Counted from the stretch's first letter, positions 49,609 through 59,962 are shown. The stretch is DNA of 64,000 nt from Xanthomonas albilineans (GCF_002939705.1 NZ_MDCB01000015.1:6424-70423); one strand, 5' to 3'. The notes: generated from the sequence alone by a model not told the origin. Translations and numbers: made by a program.

Positions 49609-50197
49609 CCGTATCGCGCGGAATGTACGGTGCGCTGCCGCTGTCGTGGTCAGTCGCGTCGCGCACGGCGGTTACGCCGGACACGCGCCCCATCAGGGTC
49701 TTCTCGATGCCCTGTTTCAGCGTCACATCCGCCATACCGCAACCGTGGCATCCGCCACCAAAACGCAACACCACCACACCATCACCAGACACTTCCTGCA
49801 CCGCGACACGGCCGCCATGCTCAGCCAATTGCGGATTGACCTCGTTTTCCACGACCCAGCGCACCCGTTCAACCAGCGAGGCCGCCTCGCCCGGCGCCTC
49901 GCCCTTGATCCTGGGCGCCTTGATCGTCAATTGCTGGCCGGTTCCCTGGGCGACATAGTCGATCTCGGCTCCGTCCAGCCAGACAACACTGTCGGCGGCC
50001 ACATACAAGGTAAAACCAGCGCAATCAATCGCCCATTCGTCGCCGGCCAAGTCGGCCGGTTCTGCGAACTCCAGTCGCGCGTCGGCACGTGCAGTTCCCG
50101 GATCGACCGCGCTCAGGCGTACGCCCATGCCAGGCACCGCCTCGCGTTCGAGCAGTTTACGAAAATGGGCCTGGGCGCTGTCTGAGATCTGGATCAT
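49601..50197 (-). CDS. nfuA: Fe-S biogenesis protein NfuA
   Basis: This 198-residue carrier delivers 4Fe-4S clusters. The N-terminal A-type-like domain (degenerate, without the three Cys) covers residues 1-95. The C-terminal NifU domain carries the cluster ligands in [15 protein letters not shown]. The tail YIPRDTVA contains the short Tyr-containing end seen in Nfu proteins. It overlaps the downstream TonB-like gene. Confidence 0.94.
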   Translation of the reverse strand: MIQISDSAQAHFRKLLEREAVPGMGVRLSAVDPGTARADARLEFAEPADLAGDEWAIDCAGFTLYVAADSVVWLDGAEIDYVAQGTGQQLTIKAPRIKGEAPGEAASLVERVRWVVENEVNPQLAEHGGRVAVQEVSGDGVVVLRFGGGCHGCGMADVTLKQGIEKTLMGRVSGVTAVRDATDHDSGSAPYIPRDTVA

Positions 50198-50288
50198 GGG
50201 GCTATTCTAGCCTTTCGCATGTCATTGGCTCATCATCAGCACTGTCCTTTTCCGGCATATTCAGCCACTTCGCCGTAAAAACTCCATC

Positions 50289-50630
50289 ATGAACGACCTG
50301 ATCACGCTCGCGCAGGCCCATTGTTCGCCCCGCAAGGGGAGCGAATACAAACTCACCCAGGCACGCCTGGCGGAATTGCTACCGCAGGTGCCCGGTTGGG
50401 AATTGGTCGAGAGCGGCATAGCGATCAGTCGCACGTTCCGCTTCCCGGATTACTACCGCACACTCGCGTTCGTGAACGCGCTAGCCTGGATCGCGCATCG
50501 CGAAGACCACCATCCCGACCTTGGCGTGCACTACGACCGCGTGGTGGTGCGCTATTCCACCCACGACGTCGGGGGCCTCAGCGAGAACGACTTCATCTGC
50601 GCCGCCAAAGCGTCAGCCCTTTCGGAGTGA
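50289..50630 (+). CDS. phhB: 4a-hydroxytetrahydrobiopterin dehydratase
   Basis: This 113-residue pterin-4a-carbinolamine dehydratase recycles the cofactor of phenylalanine hydroxylase. The catalytic motif is [16 protein letters not shown] with the two essential His, followed by [13 protein letters not shown]. No hydroxylase gene is in the window. Confidence 0.95.
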   Translation: MNDLITLAQAHCSPRKGSEYKLTQARLAELLPQVPGWELVESGIAISRTFRFPDYYRTLAFVNALAWIAHREDHHPDLGVHYDRVVVRYSTHDVGGLSENDFICAAKASALSE

Positions 50631-50635
50631 ACCGT

Positions 50636-51067
50636 ATGCCAGCCGTTTCCCGCCCTCTTGTTCCCCTCGCCTGCATGAGCGCCTTGCTGCTGAGCGGCTG
50701 CGGTCAATCGTCGCAATCCCAGCGTCAGGCCGCGACGCAGGCGCCGACCGAGGTCGCGGCGGTGCGAACGCCACCGCCGGATTACCCAATCAAACTGGCC
50801 TGCGCCGGACTCGGCGGCAAAGTCGTGCTGAAGGTGGTGGTCGGTGTGCAGGGCAAACCCACCGACGTCAACGTGGTCGACAGCAGCGGACAGCCCGCAT
50901 TGGACGCAGCGGCGCAACAAGCCGTGCGCGGATGGATGTTCAACTCTGCCACCCGCAACGGCCAAGCGGTACCGTGGACGATCCAGGTGCCGGTCAACTT
51001 CACCCCACCGCAACCGCGCCCGGACCGCTGCTTCGCTCTCGACGCACAGTCCAAACACAGCGGCTGA
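50636..51067 (+). CDS. Lipoprotein with TonB C-terminal-type domain
   Basis: This 143-residue protein starts 5 bases after phhB with a lipoprotein signal (lipobox LLSGC). The mature part has a Gln/Ala linker, the strand motif PPPDYPIKLACAGLGGKVVL and VVVGVQGKPTDVNVVDSSGQ, and then AVRGWMFNSATRNGQ. This fits the TonB C-terminal (energy transducer) domain without the membrane anchor of TonB. It may bind an outer-membrane receptor box or have another role. Confidence 0.82.
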   Translation: MPAVSRPLVPLACMSALLLSGCGQSSQSQRQAATQAPTEVAAVRTPPPDYPIKLACAGLGGKVVLKVVVGVQGKPTDVNVVDSSGQPALDAAAQQAVRGWMFNSATRNGQAVPWTIQVPVNFTPPQPRPDRCFALDAQSKHSG

Positions 51068-51338
51068 TTCGATCAAGTCAATGGGGTCGCCGCAGGGGGC
51101 TGCGGCGATGCACGCCTGCGTGCCGAATCCGCCATCGACGTGCGTCCAATCCGAGCAACATCCAAGGCCTCGCCACCATGAGCACGTGCTGTAAGCGTCT
51201 GCCTGAAAGGGTGCGCTGACACCACCTGAACGTAAGCCAGCATGTTGTCGCAGAGTGCGTTTTCAGCAAGCTGGCAGACACCTGACGCAAGGCATGCTGC
51301 GCGCACAAGCCCCCCAATCCTGCTTGATGAGGTACCGC

Positions 51339-53204
51339 ATGGAGATCCGCTCACTGCCTCCCACCAAAGTCGCATTGGTCACTGCCCTGAGCGTGTTTGC
51401 GCTCGGCGCATGCCAGCGGCAACCCGCTGCGACACCAGAACAGAGCGCCATCGCTCCAGTACCAGCACAGAGCGCCCCCGCTCCGGCACCTGCAACCTAC
51501 GTCCCGCCAACGGCAGATCAGTTGTACCAGTTGGTGGCGCCAATCGCCTTGTTCCCCGACAAGTTGCTGGCGCAGACGCTCGCCGCTTCGGTCTATCCGG
51601 ACCAGGTCATGGCGGCACAGGACTGGCTACGCAACAACCGTAGCATGAGAGCAGCCGACCGCCTGCAAGCCTCGGCCATGCAACCCTGGGATCCCAGCGT
51701 CAAGGCCCTGACCGCCTTCCCCGATGTTGTCGACCAATTGGCAAGCAACGGCGACTGGACCCGCTCACTTGGCGATGCCTATGCGCACGATCCCAACCAG
51801 GTTCTAGACGCGGTCCAGGTCATGCGTGAGCGCGCGCAAGCGCAAGGGCACCTGCGCAACACGCCGCAACAGCGCGTACACGTGGTGCAGCGTACCTTCG
51901 TGGAACCGGCCCCCTATCCCGACGCAGTGCCGCCACCGAGCCGCACCATCGTGATCGAACCGGCGCAACCGGACGTGGTCTACGTGCCGCGCTACGATCC
52001 CGAGGTGGTCTACGGCGAACCGATCGGCGTGTACCGCGAGTACCGCTACCGTCCGCCACGCCCTTACTACGATACCGGCGACCTGGTGACCACAGGCATC
52101 ATTTCCTTCGGGGTCGGCGTGCTGATCGGCGAGGCGCTCGAACACCATCACCACCGCATGTTCGGCTGGTTCGAACCGGAGCCCGCCTGGCACAGCTGGG
52201 GCTGGAACAACTGGGGAGTGAACTGGAACGCGCCACCATCGGTACCGAACTACGTGGTGTACAACAACAGCGTCTACGCCCCGCGCACGACCATCATCAA
52301 CAACCGTATCGACGCACGCACCTTCGTACATAACAACGCGGCTCCGATTCCGATGGGCGTGGGCATCACCACCGCGTCGCAGTCCGGCCCTGTGGCGCGG
52401 CCAACGGCTGCTGCGCTGACCACCGCAGCGGCGATGGGGACGCGTATGGGCATGCCGACGAGCACATTTGCCCCGACGCATGCCCGTATCATGCCCGGAT
52501 CGATGCCGCAAACCATGCCGCACTTCACCGCGCAGATGCTGCAGGCGGGACGTCCAGTAGCGGCGATGCCACCGTCGCAACGGCTACAGCCGTCAGGCCC
52601 ACTATTCACCGCACAGGCGGCACGCGATCCACGCATGCCCCTGCACACTCTGGCGATGGCACAGCCGAACGGGTTACGGACTTCCCAACCGATGCCGCTG
52701 CCGAATTTCCGCGGCCAACCCATGCCGCAAGCGAGGCAGGCAGGCACATTCGCCGAAAACCCCGGCATGCCTTCCTCGCGGATCGTCGAGCCTCCCCGTC
52801 ACGGCAATCCAGGCATGCAGCCGGATTTCGCCCGCGAGACGTTCGCGCGCGATATGGCGCACACGCAACCACTGCGACAAGCAACAGTGGCGCAGCCTCA
52901 GCACGTACAAACCTGGCACGAACCCGCAGCACCTGCATATCAAGCACGTGCGCAAGAAATGCCGCGCGAGGCCATGCGGCCGATCATGCCGCAACAGCGC
53001 ATGCCCGAACAACACCTGCAAGAACAACACATGCAGGAACAGCGGATGCAAGAACAGCGGATGCAGGAGCAACGGGTCGTTCGCTTCGCCCCGCCGCCGC
53101 AGATGGCCATGCCACGCTCTGCTGAACAGCCGCAACAGGCGATGCGACCGATGCCGTCGCATAACGGCGAGCGCCACGAGCATCACGACCACCACAACGG
53201 CTGA
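51339..53204 (+). CDS. DUF3300 family lipoprotein with Met/Gln-rich tail
   Basis: This 621-residue exported protein has a lipobox (ALGAC) and the DUF3300 domain (residues about 60-260) with QLYQLVAPIALFPDKLLAQ, MAAQDWLRNNR and VVYVPRYDPEVVYGEP. The second half is low complexity, rich in Pro, Met, Gln and Ala, and ends in MQEQR repeats and a His-rich end HEHHDHHNG. The family is of unknown function and located in the envelope. The ATG at 51339 follows GAGG; in-frame upstream ATGs would hide the signal. Upstream, 51068-51338 holds nothing I can support. Confidence 0.88.
   Translation: MEIRSLPPTKVALVTALSVFALGACQRQPAATPEQSAIAPVPAQSAPAPAPATYVPPTADQLYQLVAPIALFPDKLLAQTLAASVYPDQVMAAQDWLRNNRSMRAADRLQASAMQPWDPSVKALTAFPDVVDQLASNGDWTRSLGDAYAHDPNQVLDAVQVMRERAQAQGHLRNTPQQRVHVVQRTFVEPAPYPDAVPPPSRTIVIEPAQPDVVYVPRYDPEVVYGEPIGVYREYRYRPPRPYYDTGDLVTTGIISFGVGVLIGEALEHHHHRMFGWFEPEPAWHSWGWNNWGVNWNAPPSVPNYVVYNNSVYAPRTTIINNRIDARTFVHNNAAPIPMGVGITTASQSGPVARPTAAALTTAAAMGTRMGMPTSTFAPTHARIMPGSMPQTMPHFTAQMLQAGRPVAAMPPSQRLQPSGPLFTAQAARDPRMPLHTLAMAQPNGLRTSQPMPLPNFRGQPMPQARQAGTFAENPGMPSSRIVEPPRHGNPGMQPDFARETFARDMAHTQPLRQATVAQPQHVQTWHEPAAPAYQARAQEMPREAMRPIMPQQRMPEQHLQEQHMQEQRMQEQRMQEQRVVRFAPPPQMAMPRSAEQPQQAMRPMPSHNGERHEHHDHHNG
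53001..53075 (+). repeat. Five 15-bp in-frame repeats encoding MQEQR-type units
   Basis: Units of 15 bases (consensus ATGCAAGAACAGCGG) repeat five times and encode MPEQH, LQEQH, MQEQR, MQEQR and MQEQR. The last three are nearly identical, suggesting recent slippage. Confidence 0.9.
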
Positions 53205-53211
53205 ATGTTCG

Positions 53212-53241
53212 GTGCCGGGCGGCGACAACGCCGCCCGGCAC
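53212..53241. terminator. Perfect 13-bp hairpin between convergent DUF3300 and rluC
   Basis: GTGCCGGGCGGCG (53212-53224) pairs perfectly with CGCCGCCCGGCAC (53229-53241) around ACAA. It lies between two gene ends facing each other. There is no T-run, but the stability suggests an RNA 3' end for one or both transcripts. Confidence 0.65.
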
Positions 53242-53248
53242 GGCAAGA

Positions 53249-54241
53249 TCAGCCCCCCAATCGGCTCAGTGCCTCGCTCAGTTCGTCAGCCAACGGCGCA
53301 TTCAACAGGTAGGGGGCCTTGCCGCCATCCAGAGTGAACTCCAAAGACGCCGCGTGCAAGAACAGGCGTTTGAGTCCAATGTGCTCGCGCAATCGCTTGT
53401 TGACCTCGGGATCGCCATACTTGTCGTCACCAGCAACCGGGTAACCGAGATGCTGGGCATGAACGCGGATCTGATGGGTTCGGCCGGTTTCGATCCGCAC
53501 TTCGCAATAAGAATGCCCTCCGCGTCGTTCCAGCATACGGAAATGACTCAACGAGGGCTTGCCCGCCGCATGCACCTGCACATGACGTTCGCCCCCCTGG
53601 CGCAGACCGATATGCAGCGGCACTTCGACCGTCATCGTCCCGTCGGGCAAGCGCCCGACCAACAAGGTCAGGTAGCGCTTGCCGATGCCGCGACCCTGCA
53701 CCTGGTCGTCTTCGCGCATCAAGGCCTGTAATTCAGTCAATGCCGAGCGCTTCTTGGCCACGATCAACAGGCCGGAGGTGTCGCGATCGAGCCGGTGGAC
53801 CAGTTCCAGCGTCTGATTCGGACGTAGGGCGCGCAGGGTCTCGATGGCACCGAAGCTGATCCCGCTGCCGCCGTGACTGGCCACCCCCGAGGGCTTGTTC
53901 AGCGCCAGCAGCCGCGCGTCCTCATAGACAATCGCTGCTTCCAACCGCTCCATGAATGCCGCCGGCGGCGCAGTTTTTTCACCTTCCTCCTGCAACCGCA
54001 CTGGCGGAATGCGCACCTCGTCGCCTACCTCCAGCTTACGCTCGGCCTTGGTACGGCCACCGTTGACCCGCACCTGACCGCTGCGCATCAGCTTGTAGAT
54101 CAGGCTACGCGGCGCGCCCTTGAGTTGGCCGAGCAAAAAATTGTCCACCCGCTGTCCAGCCCGATCCTCGGGAACCTTGAGAATGCGCACCGCACTGGTC
54201 GCGACGTCGCGCAACTTTGGAGGAACCGGAGGAGAAGTCAT
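53249..54241 (-). CDS. rluC: 23S rRNA pseudouridine synthase RluC family
   Basis: This 330-residue enzyme forms pseudouridines in 23S rRNA. An S4-like RNA-binding domain (LIYKLMRSGQVRVNGGR) precedes the catalytic domain with the Asp motif LVHRLDRDTSGLLIVAKK and the later motifs GRTHQIRVHAQHLGYPVAGD. RluC of E. coli targets positions 955, 2504 and 2580. It is divergent from rne, the classical arrangement. Confidence 0.95.
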   Translation of the reverse strand: MTSPPVPPKLRDVATSAVRILKVPEDRAGQRVDNFLLGQLKGAPRSLIYKLMRSGQVRVNGGRTKAERKLEVGDEVRIPPVRLQEEGEKTAPPAAFMERLEAAIVYEDARLLALNKPSGVASHGGSGISFGAIETLRALRPNQTLELVHRLDRDTSGLLIVAKKRSALTELQALMREDDQVQGRGIGKRYLTLLVGRLPDGTMTVEVPLHIGLRQGGERHVQVHAAGKPSLSHFRMLERRGGHSYCEVRIETGRTHQIRVHAQHLGYPVAGDDKYGDPEVNKRLREHIGLKRLFLHAASLEFTLDGGKAPYLLNAPLADELSEALSRLGG

Positions 54242-54634
54242 TGGGCGGTTTATTCTGTTACACTCGGGGGGCGAGATAAGGGTTTGATTTCGTTCGAAGT
54301 TAGCTAAGGGCCAGAAGCCCGGCTTGCGACGATTCCGGCACAGTGCGCGACCACCGCCCTCGGGGCGGCCATGTTAGCGGCTCACCGGCCTGCCCCGCCA
54401 TCGCCGGACGCCCCCAACGTCCGCGCTGAACATGCCCCGTGCGGCGCCCCAGCCTGGCTGGAGTTCGCCACCGGCCCTGAACCACCCAAAAGAAGCGCTC
54501 CCGCGGCTCGCCGTGGTGTCGTAGCGCTGGAAGCTCAAGCCGCCCTCCCCGCGCCTGCGCGATGGGCGGCGAAGCGTGACCAGAAGCGAAACCCCATGGT
54601 GTTCCGCGCGGTAGCAGCGCGAGGAACGCAATCA
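54242..54634 (+). promoter_or_regulatory. rne promoter and long 5' leader (393 bases)
   Basis: The rluC-rne gap is unusually long but contains no gene of its own; an open frame through it is an in-frame extension of rne without coding character. In E. coli the rne leader is about 360 bases and mediates RNase E self-cleavage, so this region likely does the same. An extended -10 TGTTACACT is present at 54256-54264, which would give a leader of about 360 bases. Confidence 0.55.
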
Positions 54635-57600
54635 ATGAAACGTATGCTGATCAACGCCACGCAGGCAGAAGAACTGCGTGTGGCTATCGTGGACGGCCAG
54701 ACCCTGTACGACATCGACATCGAACAGCCGTCCAAGGAACAGAAGAAATCCAACATCTACAAGGGCCGCATCACCCGGCTCGAACCCTCGCTGGAAGCAG
54801 CCTTCGTCGAGTACGGCGGCGAGCGTCACGGTTTCCTGCCGCTGAAAGAAATCTCCCGCGACTACTTCCAGGCCGGCGTCGACCACAATAAGGCGACGAT
54901 CCGCGAACTGTTGCGCGAAGGCCAGGAAGTCGTCGTGCAGGTGGACAAGGAAGAGCGCGGCAACAAGGGCGCTGCTCTGACGACCTTCATCTCGCTGGCC
55001 GGCCGCTACATGGTGCTGATGCCCAATTCACCCAGTGCCGGCGGCGTCTCCCGACGCATCGAGGGCGAAGACCGCGCTGCGCTGAAGGAAGCACTGGACA
55101 AGCTGACCATCCCCGATGACATGGGAGTGATTATCCGCACAGCCGGTGTCGGCCGCGACGCCGAAGAACTGCAGTGGGACCTGGAATACCTGCTGCAGGT
55201 GTGGAAATCGATCGCCGAGGCCGCACTGGCCAAGCCGGCTCCCTTCCTGATCTACCAGGAATCACGGCTGATCATTCGCGCCCTGCGCGATTACCTGCGT
55301 GCCGATATCGGCGAGATCCTCGTCGATACCGTGGAAATGTATGGCGATGCCAAGGAGTTCATGCAGCAGGTGATGCCGCAGAGCCTGCGCAAGCTCAAGC
55401 ACTACACCGATGACATCCCGCTGTTCAACCGCTTCCAGATCGAGTCGCAGATCGAGGCCGCCTACGAGCGCAGTGTGCGCCTGCCTTCCGGCGGCTCGAT
55501 CGTCGTCGACCAGACCGAGGCACTGACTGCGGTGGACGTCAATTCCTCGCGCGCGACCAAGGGCAGCGACATCGAAGACACCGCGTTCCAGACCAACCTG
55601 GAGGCGGCCGAAGAGGTCGCGCGGCAACTGCGCCTGCGCGACCTTGGCGGTCTGGTGGTGATCGACTTCATCGACATGGCCTCCAACAAGCATCAACGCG
55701 AGGTCGAAAATCGCCTACAGAACGCGCTCAAGTACGACCGCGCGCGCGTACAGATTGGCCGCATCTCGCGCTTTGGCCTGTTGGAGATGAGCCGCCAGCG
55801 ACTGCGTCCGTCGCTGGGCGAGTCCAGCCAGATCATATGCCCGCGCTGCGACGGCCATGGCCGCATGCGCAGCGTCGAGTCGTTGTCGCTGTCGATCATT
55901 CGCGTCGCCGAAGAGCACGCGATGAAGGAAAACACCGGGCAAGTGCTGGTGCAGGCCCCGGTGGAGATCGCCAACTACCTGCTCAACGAAAAGCGCCGCG
56001 CACTCAGCGAGATCGAGAAGCGCCACGACGCACCGATCGTCATCGTCGCAGACGAGCAATTACAAACCCCGCACTACGAAGTGACTCGCCTGCGCGAGAA
56101 CGAACTGAGCGAGGAAAGCACCAAGCCAAGTTACCAGCGCGGCACCCCACGCAAGCTACCGGTGCATGCCCTGACCAAGGCACAGCTCAACATTCCGCCC
56201 GCGCCCGCGGTAACCCATGTGCAGCACTCGCAGCCTGCCCCATTACGCGAAACGGCCGAGGCGACGACCGCCGCACCAGCACTGATGCCGCCCCCCCCTT
56301 CGGTAACTGTCACGCCAGCGATCGGTATCGTCAGCTGGCTGAAGCGTATCTTCGGCGCCAGCGAAAACCAGGCGCAGGCACCAACTGCACCCGAACCAGC
56401 ACAGCGCCAACGTCCGCAGGATGGAAACCGTAACCGCAACGGCGACCGTCATGACCGCAATGCACGGCGCAACGGTGGCCAAGGCGGCAACGCGGGACGT
56501 GGCAACGGCGGCGGCAACGGCCGCCGCGACGAGCGCCGGACTGGCAACAACGGCGCGGTACAGAGCGGTGGCCAGCAGAATCCGTCGCCCAAGCTCCCAC
56601 GCAACGAGCAGACGTCGCAGCAAGCCAAGCAACAGCAGACTCCAAAGCCGCCGAAACAGCAACAGCAGAACCCACCACGCCAGCCTAAACCACAACAGGA
56701 AGCGTCCCAGGCTGCGGTGCAGAACGAAAAGTCGCAGCGTCAAGCGCGTACCGACGAAAACGCTAAGCAGGTTGCGCCGGTCCCCGTGGCGCCTGTCGCG
56801 CTGGCACAGGATGCCGCCACCTTCGCCCCTCCTGTCGCGGTCGGTGATATACCGCAGCGCCAAGAGGCTCAGGCCGTAACCAGCCTGGCCCCACTCGTCG
56901 CTGCCACCCCGCACGCCAACGGCGACGAGCACGAAAGCGTTCTGGAAACCGGGCAGTCCGTGCTGGCAAGCGAGAACAGCGATGGGGACGACGTGAACGG
57001 CGAGGCCGGTGGCCGCCGCCGACGCGGACGCCGCGGCGGACGCCGCCGTCGACGCGGCAACGGTGAAACAGGCGTTATCGGCGAGGGCGAGGTTGCTGGT
57101 CTAGACGATATCGATTTGAATGCTGCAGACAACGATGGCGAGACTACACCGGCACCGAACCGGAGTCAGCCGGAATTCGACTTCGACGACGACGTAACCG
57201 TCGATAGCACCAACGTCAAGCCGCAGTCACCCTTCAAGGAAACCCCTGCGCCGCAGGAAAAGCGCGAGCCGCAGCCCCGGCGCGAACGGCCTGCCATCGA
57301 CACGCAGGCAGCCACACACCAGACCGCCACGGCGTCATCAGCTTTCGTGGACAACGCCCCACCCCAGGGCGTCACACTCACTCAGGCAATAGTGGCCGCT
57401 CCCCCTCCAACCCACGAAACCGCCGAGGGAATAGCACAACTAACAACCGCAATGGGCACTGCTGACCACGCGGCAAGCGACGCGTCTGGCGCCCATACCG
57501 ACGCGGCATCGGCAACGCTCATCGTCGACAAGACCACGCCTACCATGCGTATGGAAAGCGCAGCCGAGCAGCTGCCCGCAATCGCGCCCACCACCGCATC

Positions 57601-57985
57601 AGACGCTGCGCCTACGGCGCCAGTCAAGATGATAGAGCAGCCCAAAGCGGCAGACACGCCAGCTCCAGCAGCCGGCGTCGTGGCGACGCCGATGAGAGGC
57701 GCGGATCCGTTCGGCATGACTGCGCCGGCAAGCGCGGCAACGCGTGAAACCGCCACTAATGCCTCGCAGCGTCACGATGACCCCGCGCCTGTCAAGCCGA
57801 CCTACGCCCCAGTGCAAACGACGCTGTTAGACGTACTCAAGCCCAACACGCATGAAACGGTCCCTAGGCACAACGTCGGCACGACGTCGACGCCGGTTGC
57901 TGGTACCACGCCTGTTGTCGTCCAGCCCACCCGCAAAACAGAAGGCGAAGATGACGAAAACAAGGAGCAGCAGGATCGCAGCTGA
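54635..57985 (+). CDS. rne: Ribonuclease E
   Basis: This 1116-residue endonuclease is the core of the RNA degradosome. The start [20 protein letters not shown] matches E. coli. The S1 domain runs through [20 protein letters not shown], the DNase I-like region has the catalytic Asp pair around [15 protein letters not shown] and VVIDFIDM, and the Zn-link is CPRCDGHG. A small domain follows to about residue 510. The remaining 600 residues are disordered and rich in Gln, Pro, Arg and Ala, with an Arg-rich patch near 790-810 ([14 protein letters not shown]). The protein is longer than E. coli RNase E (1061). Confidence 0.96.
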   Translation: MKRMLINATQAEELRVAIVDGQTLYDIDIEQPSKEQKKSNIYKGRITRLEPSLEAAFVEYGGERHGFLPLKEISRDYFQAGVDHNKATIRELLREGQEVVVQVDKEERGNKGAALTTFISLAGRYMVLMPNSPSAGGVSRRIEGEDRAALKEALDKLTIPDDMGVIIRTAGVGRDAEELQWDLEYLLQVWKSIAEAALAKPAPFLIYQESRLIIRALRDYLRADIGEILVDTVEMYGDAKEFMQQVMPQSLRKLKHYTDDIPLFNRFQIESQIEAAYERSVRLPSGGSIVVDQTEALTAVDVNSSRATKGSDIEDTAFQTNLEAAEEVARQLRLRDLGGLVVIDFIDMASNKHQREVENRLQNALKYDRARVQIGRISRFGLLEMSRQRLRPSLGESSQIICPRCDGHGRMRSVESLSLSIIRVAEEHAMKENTGQVLVQAPVEIANYLLNEKRRALSEIEKRHDAPIVIVADEQLQTPHYEVTRLRENELSEESTKPSYQRGTPRKLPVHALTKAQLNIPPAPAVTHVQHSQPAPLRETAEATTAAPALMPPPPSVTVTPAIGIVSWLKRIFGASENQAQAPTAPEPAQRQRPQDGNRNRNGDRHDRNARRNGGQGGNAGRGNGGGNGRRDERRTGNNGAVQSGGQQNPSPKLPRNEQTSQQAKQQQTPKPPKQQQQNPPRQPKPQQEASQAAVQNEKSQRQARTDENAKQVAPVPVAPVALAQDAATFAPPVAVGDIPQRQEAQAVTSLAPLVAATPHANGDEHESVLETGQSVLASENSDGDDVNGEAGGRRRRGRRGGRRRRRGNGETGVIGEGEVAGLDDIDLNAADNDGETTPAPNRSQPEFDFDDDVTVDSTNVKPQSPFKETPAPQEKREPQPRRERPAIDTQAATHQTATASSAFVDNAPPQGVTLTQAIVAAPPPTHETAEGIAQLTTAMGTADHAASDASGAHTDAASATLIVDKTTPTMRMESAAEQLPAIAPTTASDAAPTAPVKMIEQPKAADTPAPAAGVVATPMRGADPFGMTAPASAATRETATNASQRHDDPAPVKPTYAPVQTTLLDVLKPNTHETVPRHNVGTTSTPVAGTTPVVVQPTRKTEGEDDENKEQQDRS

Positions 57986-57999
57986 TCCCACCCCAACAC

Positions 58000-58028
58000 A
58001 AAAAAGCGACCTTCGGGCCGCTTTTTTG
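58000..58028. terminator. Terminator after rne
   Basis: AAAAAAGCGACC pairs (one mismatch) with GGCCGCTTTTTT around a TTCG loop, with the T-run in the rne direction and A-run for the opposite direction. It starts 15 bases after the rne stop. Between here and 58312 I see no gene. Confidence 0.88.
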
Positions 58029-58312
58029 TTCTCCCCTCTCCCAGTGCAAAACAGGCAACATCTTGTCGTGCTGACGCTGGCGCCGCGGAACTGACTTGCG
58101 TTCATCATCTCGCCATGTCGACAGCAGGGCGAACTGCTGTCGATGCCAACGAGCATCGTACACATGCCGCACACGCAGACCGGCCAAGACGCTGATGGAG
58201 AACATGCAAGCCGCCTGCACGGGCTCCAGACAACATGGCTATACACGGAAGATGGCGAAAGAGAAAACGGACGCAGGCCACTTCCGATCTATATTGGAAC
58301 CATACACCCACA

Positions 58313-58960
58313 CTATAGCGGATGCGTCGGGTCCAATAATCCGTACTGCGCGGCTAAACGTGCCAATGCGATATTGTCTTGGATACCGACTTTCTCGAAC
58401 AAGCGCGCCTTGTGCGTATTCACTGTCTTGGCACTGAGACTCAGGCGTTTTGCGATGTCCTCCTGACGCAAGCCACGAGTCAAAAGCAGAGCAACTTCAA
58501 GTTCACGTGGGGACAGTGCATCGAACGGCGAACCACCACCTTCAAGGTTCGCCAGTGCCAGATTCTGCGCGATGTTCGCACCGAGATAACGCTTACCCAT
58601 CGCCACATCGCGCACTGCACGCAGCAGTTCCTGCGCATCGCTGGCCTTACCAACGTAACCGTATGCACCAGCTTCCAACAGGCGCCTGGGCAATGGACCG
58701 TCCTCCAGCACCGAGACAATGATGACCTTGGTGCCGTAGTCACCCTTAACGATGCGTTCGGTGACTTCGAGCCCGCTGACGCCCGGCATATGCATATCAC
58801 ACAGTACGATGTGAGGCTTCAACTGACGGATCTGCGGGATCGCCGCCTCTCCACTTTCGGCCTCACCAACGATCTTCATGTCGGCCTGATTCGAAAGAAT
58901 CAGGCGCATTCCCGTCCGAACAAGAGTGTGATCATCGACCAGAAAAATCCTGATGGTCAT
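58313..58960 (-). CDS. GacA/UvrY-like response regulator
   Basis: This 215-residue regulator has a receiver with the acidic pair in FLVDDHTLVRTGMRL, the phospho-Asp in VLCDMHMPG and the Lys in GYVGKASD. A LuxR-type helix-turn-helix is at the end (LSPRELEVALLLTRGLRQED and LSAKTVNTHKARLFEKVG). The segment SPFDALSPRELE and the end LAAQYGLLD closely follow GacA. GacA-type regulators drive small RNAs that titrate RsmA/CsrA. The ATG at 58960 was chosen over one five codons upstream. No kinase gene is adjacent, as expected for the orphan GacA. Confidence 0.9.
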   Translation of the reverse strand: MTIRIFLVDDHTLVRTGMRLILSNQADMKIVGEAESGEAAIPQIRQLKPHIVLCDMHMPGVSGLEVTERIVKGDYGTKVIIVSVLEDGPLPRRLLEAGAYGYVGKASDAQELLRAVRDVAMGKRYLGANIAQNLALANLEGGGSPFDALSPRELEVALLLTRGLRQEDIAKRLSLSAKTVNTHKARLFEKVGIQDNIALARLAAQYGLLDPTHPL

Positions 58961-59539
58961 ATCATGTAACTCCATCGCAGCGAATGCCGCGGTGGCAGAC
59001 TATCCGGGTGAATTATTCAGAGCAATACACATTTGTAGACAAAAAAACAGACGCGCAGCACATTTATCCATGCGCCGCGAAAAGACATCATCTTGTCATC
59101 AAAGGTACCTTGCCGAGCTTACTCAAGGCTCGGCCCGCAGGGGCGAGTGACCTGCCTACTCGTTTTCCGGGGAAAACGCGACGGTCCCTACGTTAGGTGA
59201 ACCTAGTATGGCTGTCGTAAAGAGGAAATATTATCAGGAGGACCCTGATCTCAAGTCAGAATTTCCGGATACTCTCCGGCGGGGATTCCCGACAACGTTC
59301 CGCTAAAAACGAGCGGTATCACCAGCCGTACTTTTCCGACACGCGCACTTCTGGTGCTGCGGGCGCTAGTGGTGAATGTCTGCCGGCACAGGCAGGCCCC
59401 TGACGTGATGATCCACTCCAATCAGGTAGCATTCGAAAGGCGTGACGCGCAGAGCGGCTACTGAGTAGCCATGAATGTCCGACCGGCACACCATTTGGTG
59501 GAACATCGATTCGCAGTCGCTGCTATTGGAGAACTTCCA
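58961..59539. other. Intergenic region with GGA-bearing hairpins (candidate RNA, unproven)
   Basis: No protein gene is supported here. On the plus strand ATCAGG (59234-59239) and CCTGAT (59245-59250) enclose the loop AGGAC, so AGGA sits in a hairpin loop as in RsmA/CsrA targets. Another GGGGA occurs in the hairpin CGGG-GATT-CCCG near 59280 and in CGTTTTC-CGG-GGAAAACG near 59160. No convincing terminator closes the region. It is upstream of a GacA-like gene, hence the idea of an Rsm-type RNA. Confidence 0.2.
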
Positions 59540-59962
59540 ATGAGCAAAGCATCGAACGTCCCATGCGAACAACCCAGCATCCGCGCTGAAGAAGCGGCCA
59601 ATCGCTTGGCTCGGGCCACATCGCCACATGCAGTACCGAAAACATTTGCCTATCGCCCAAACATATCCCCACTGTCGACTATGGCGAACGGCGCACTGGG
59701 TGCGGGGGATTTTCGGATCGACGTGACCGGAACCGCAGGATATGCCAAAGTTTCATTTACAGAGACACCGCCCTACAAAGACGACGCCAAGCGGGATGCC
59801 ATGGACTTTGTTGCAATGATTTTTGGTGCGAAGGTGGGCAACGAAAACATTGTATTTTCAAGGCTTCTGCGCGGAAACAGTAAAAGATGCCCCCAATATT
59901 GCCCCCAGGTGGATGGCGCTGGCGCATCCACGCACCTGCCCATCGCCATGATTCTGGCTTAG
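59540..59962 (+). CDS. Hypothetical protein (140 residues)
   Basis: I do not recognise this protein. The ATG at 59540 follows TTGGAGAA by 7 bases, a good ribosome binding site, and the frame is open for 140 codons. It starts MSKASNVPCEQPSIRAEEAA, has no signal peptide or membrane segment, and contains GDFRIDVTGTAGYAKVSF and KRDAMDFVAMIF. The last 30 residues (after RLLRGNSKRCP) look unlike the rest, which could mean a frameshifted or truncated end. It stands alone in an accessory region. Confidence 0.45.
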   Translation: MSKASNVPCEQPSIRAEEAANRLARATSPHAVPKTFAYRPNISPLSTMANGALGAGDFRIDVTGTAGYAKVSFTETPPYKDDAKRDAMDFVAMIFGAKVGNENIVFSRLLRGNSKRCPQYCPQVDGAGASTHLPIAMILA

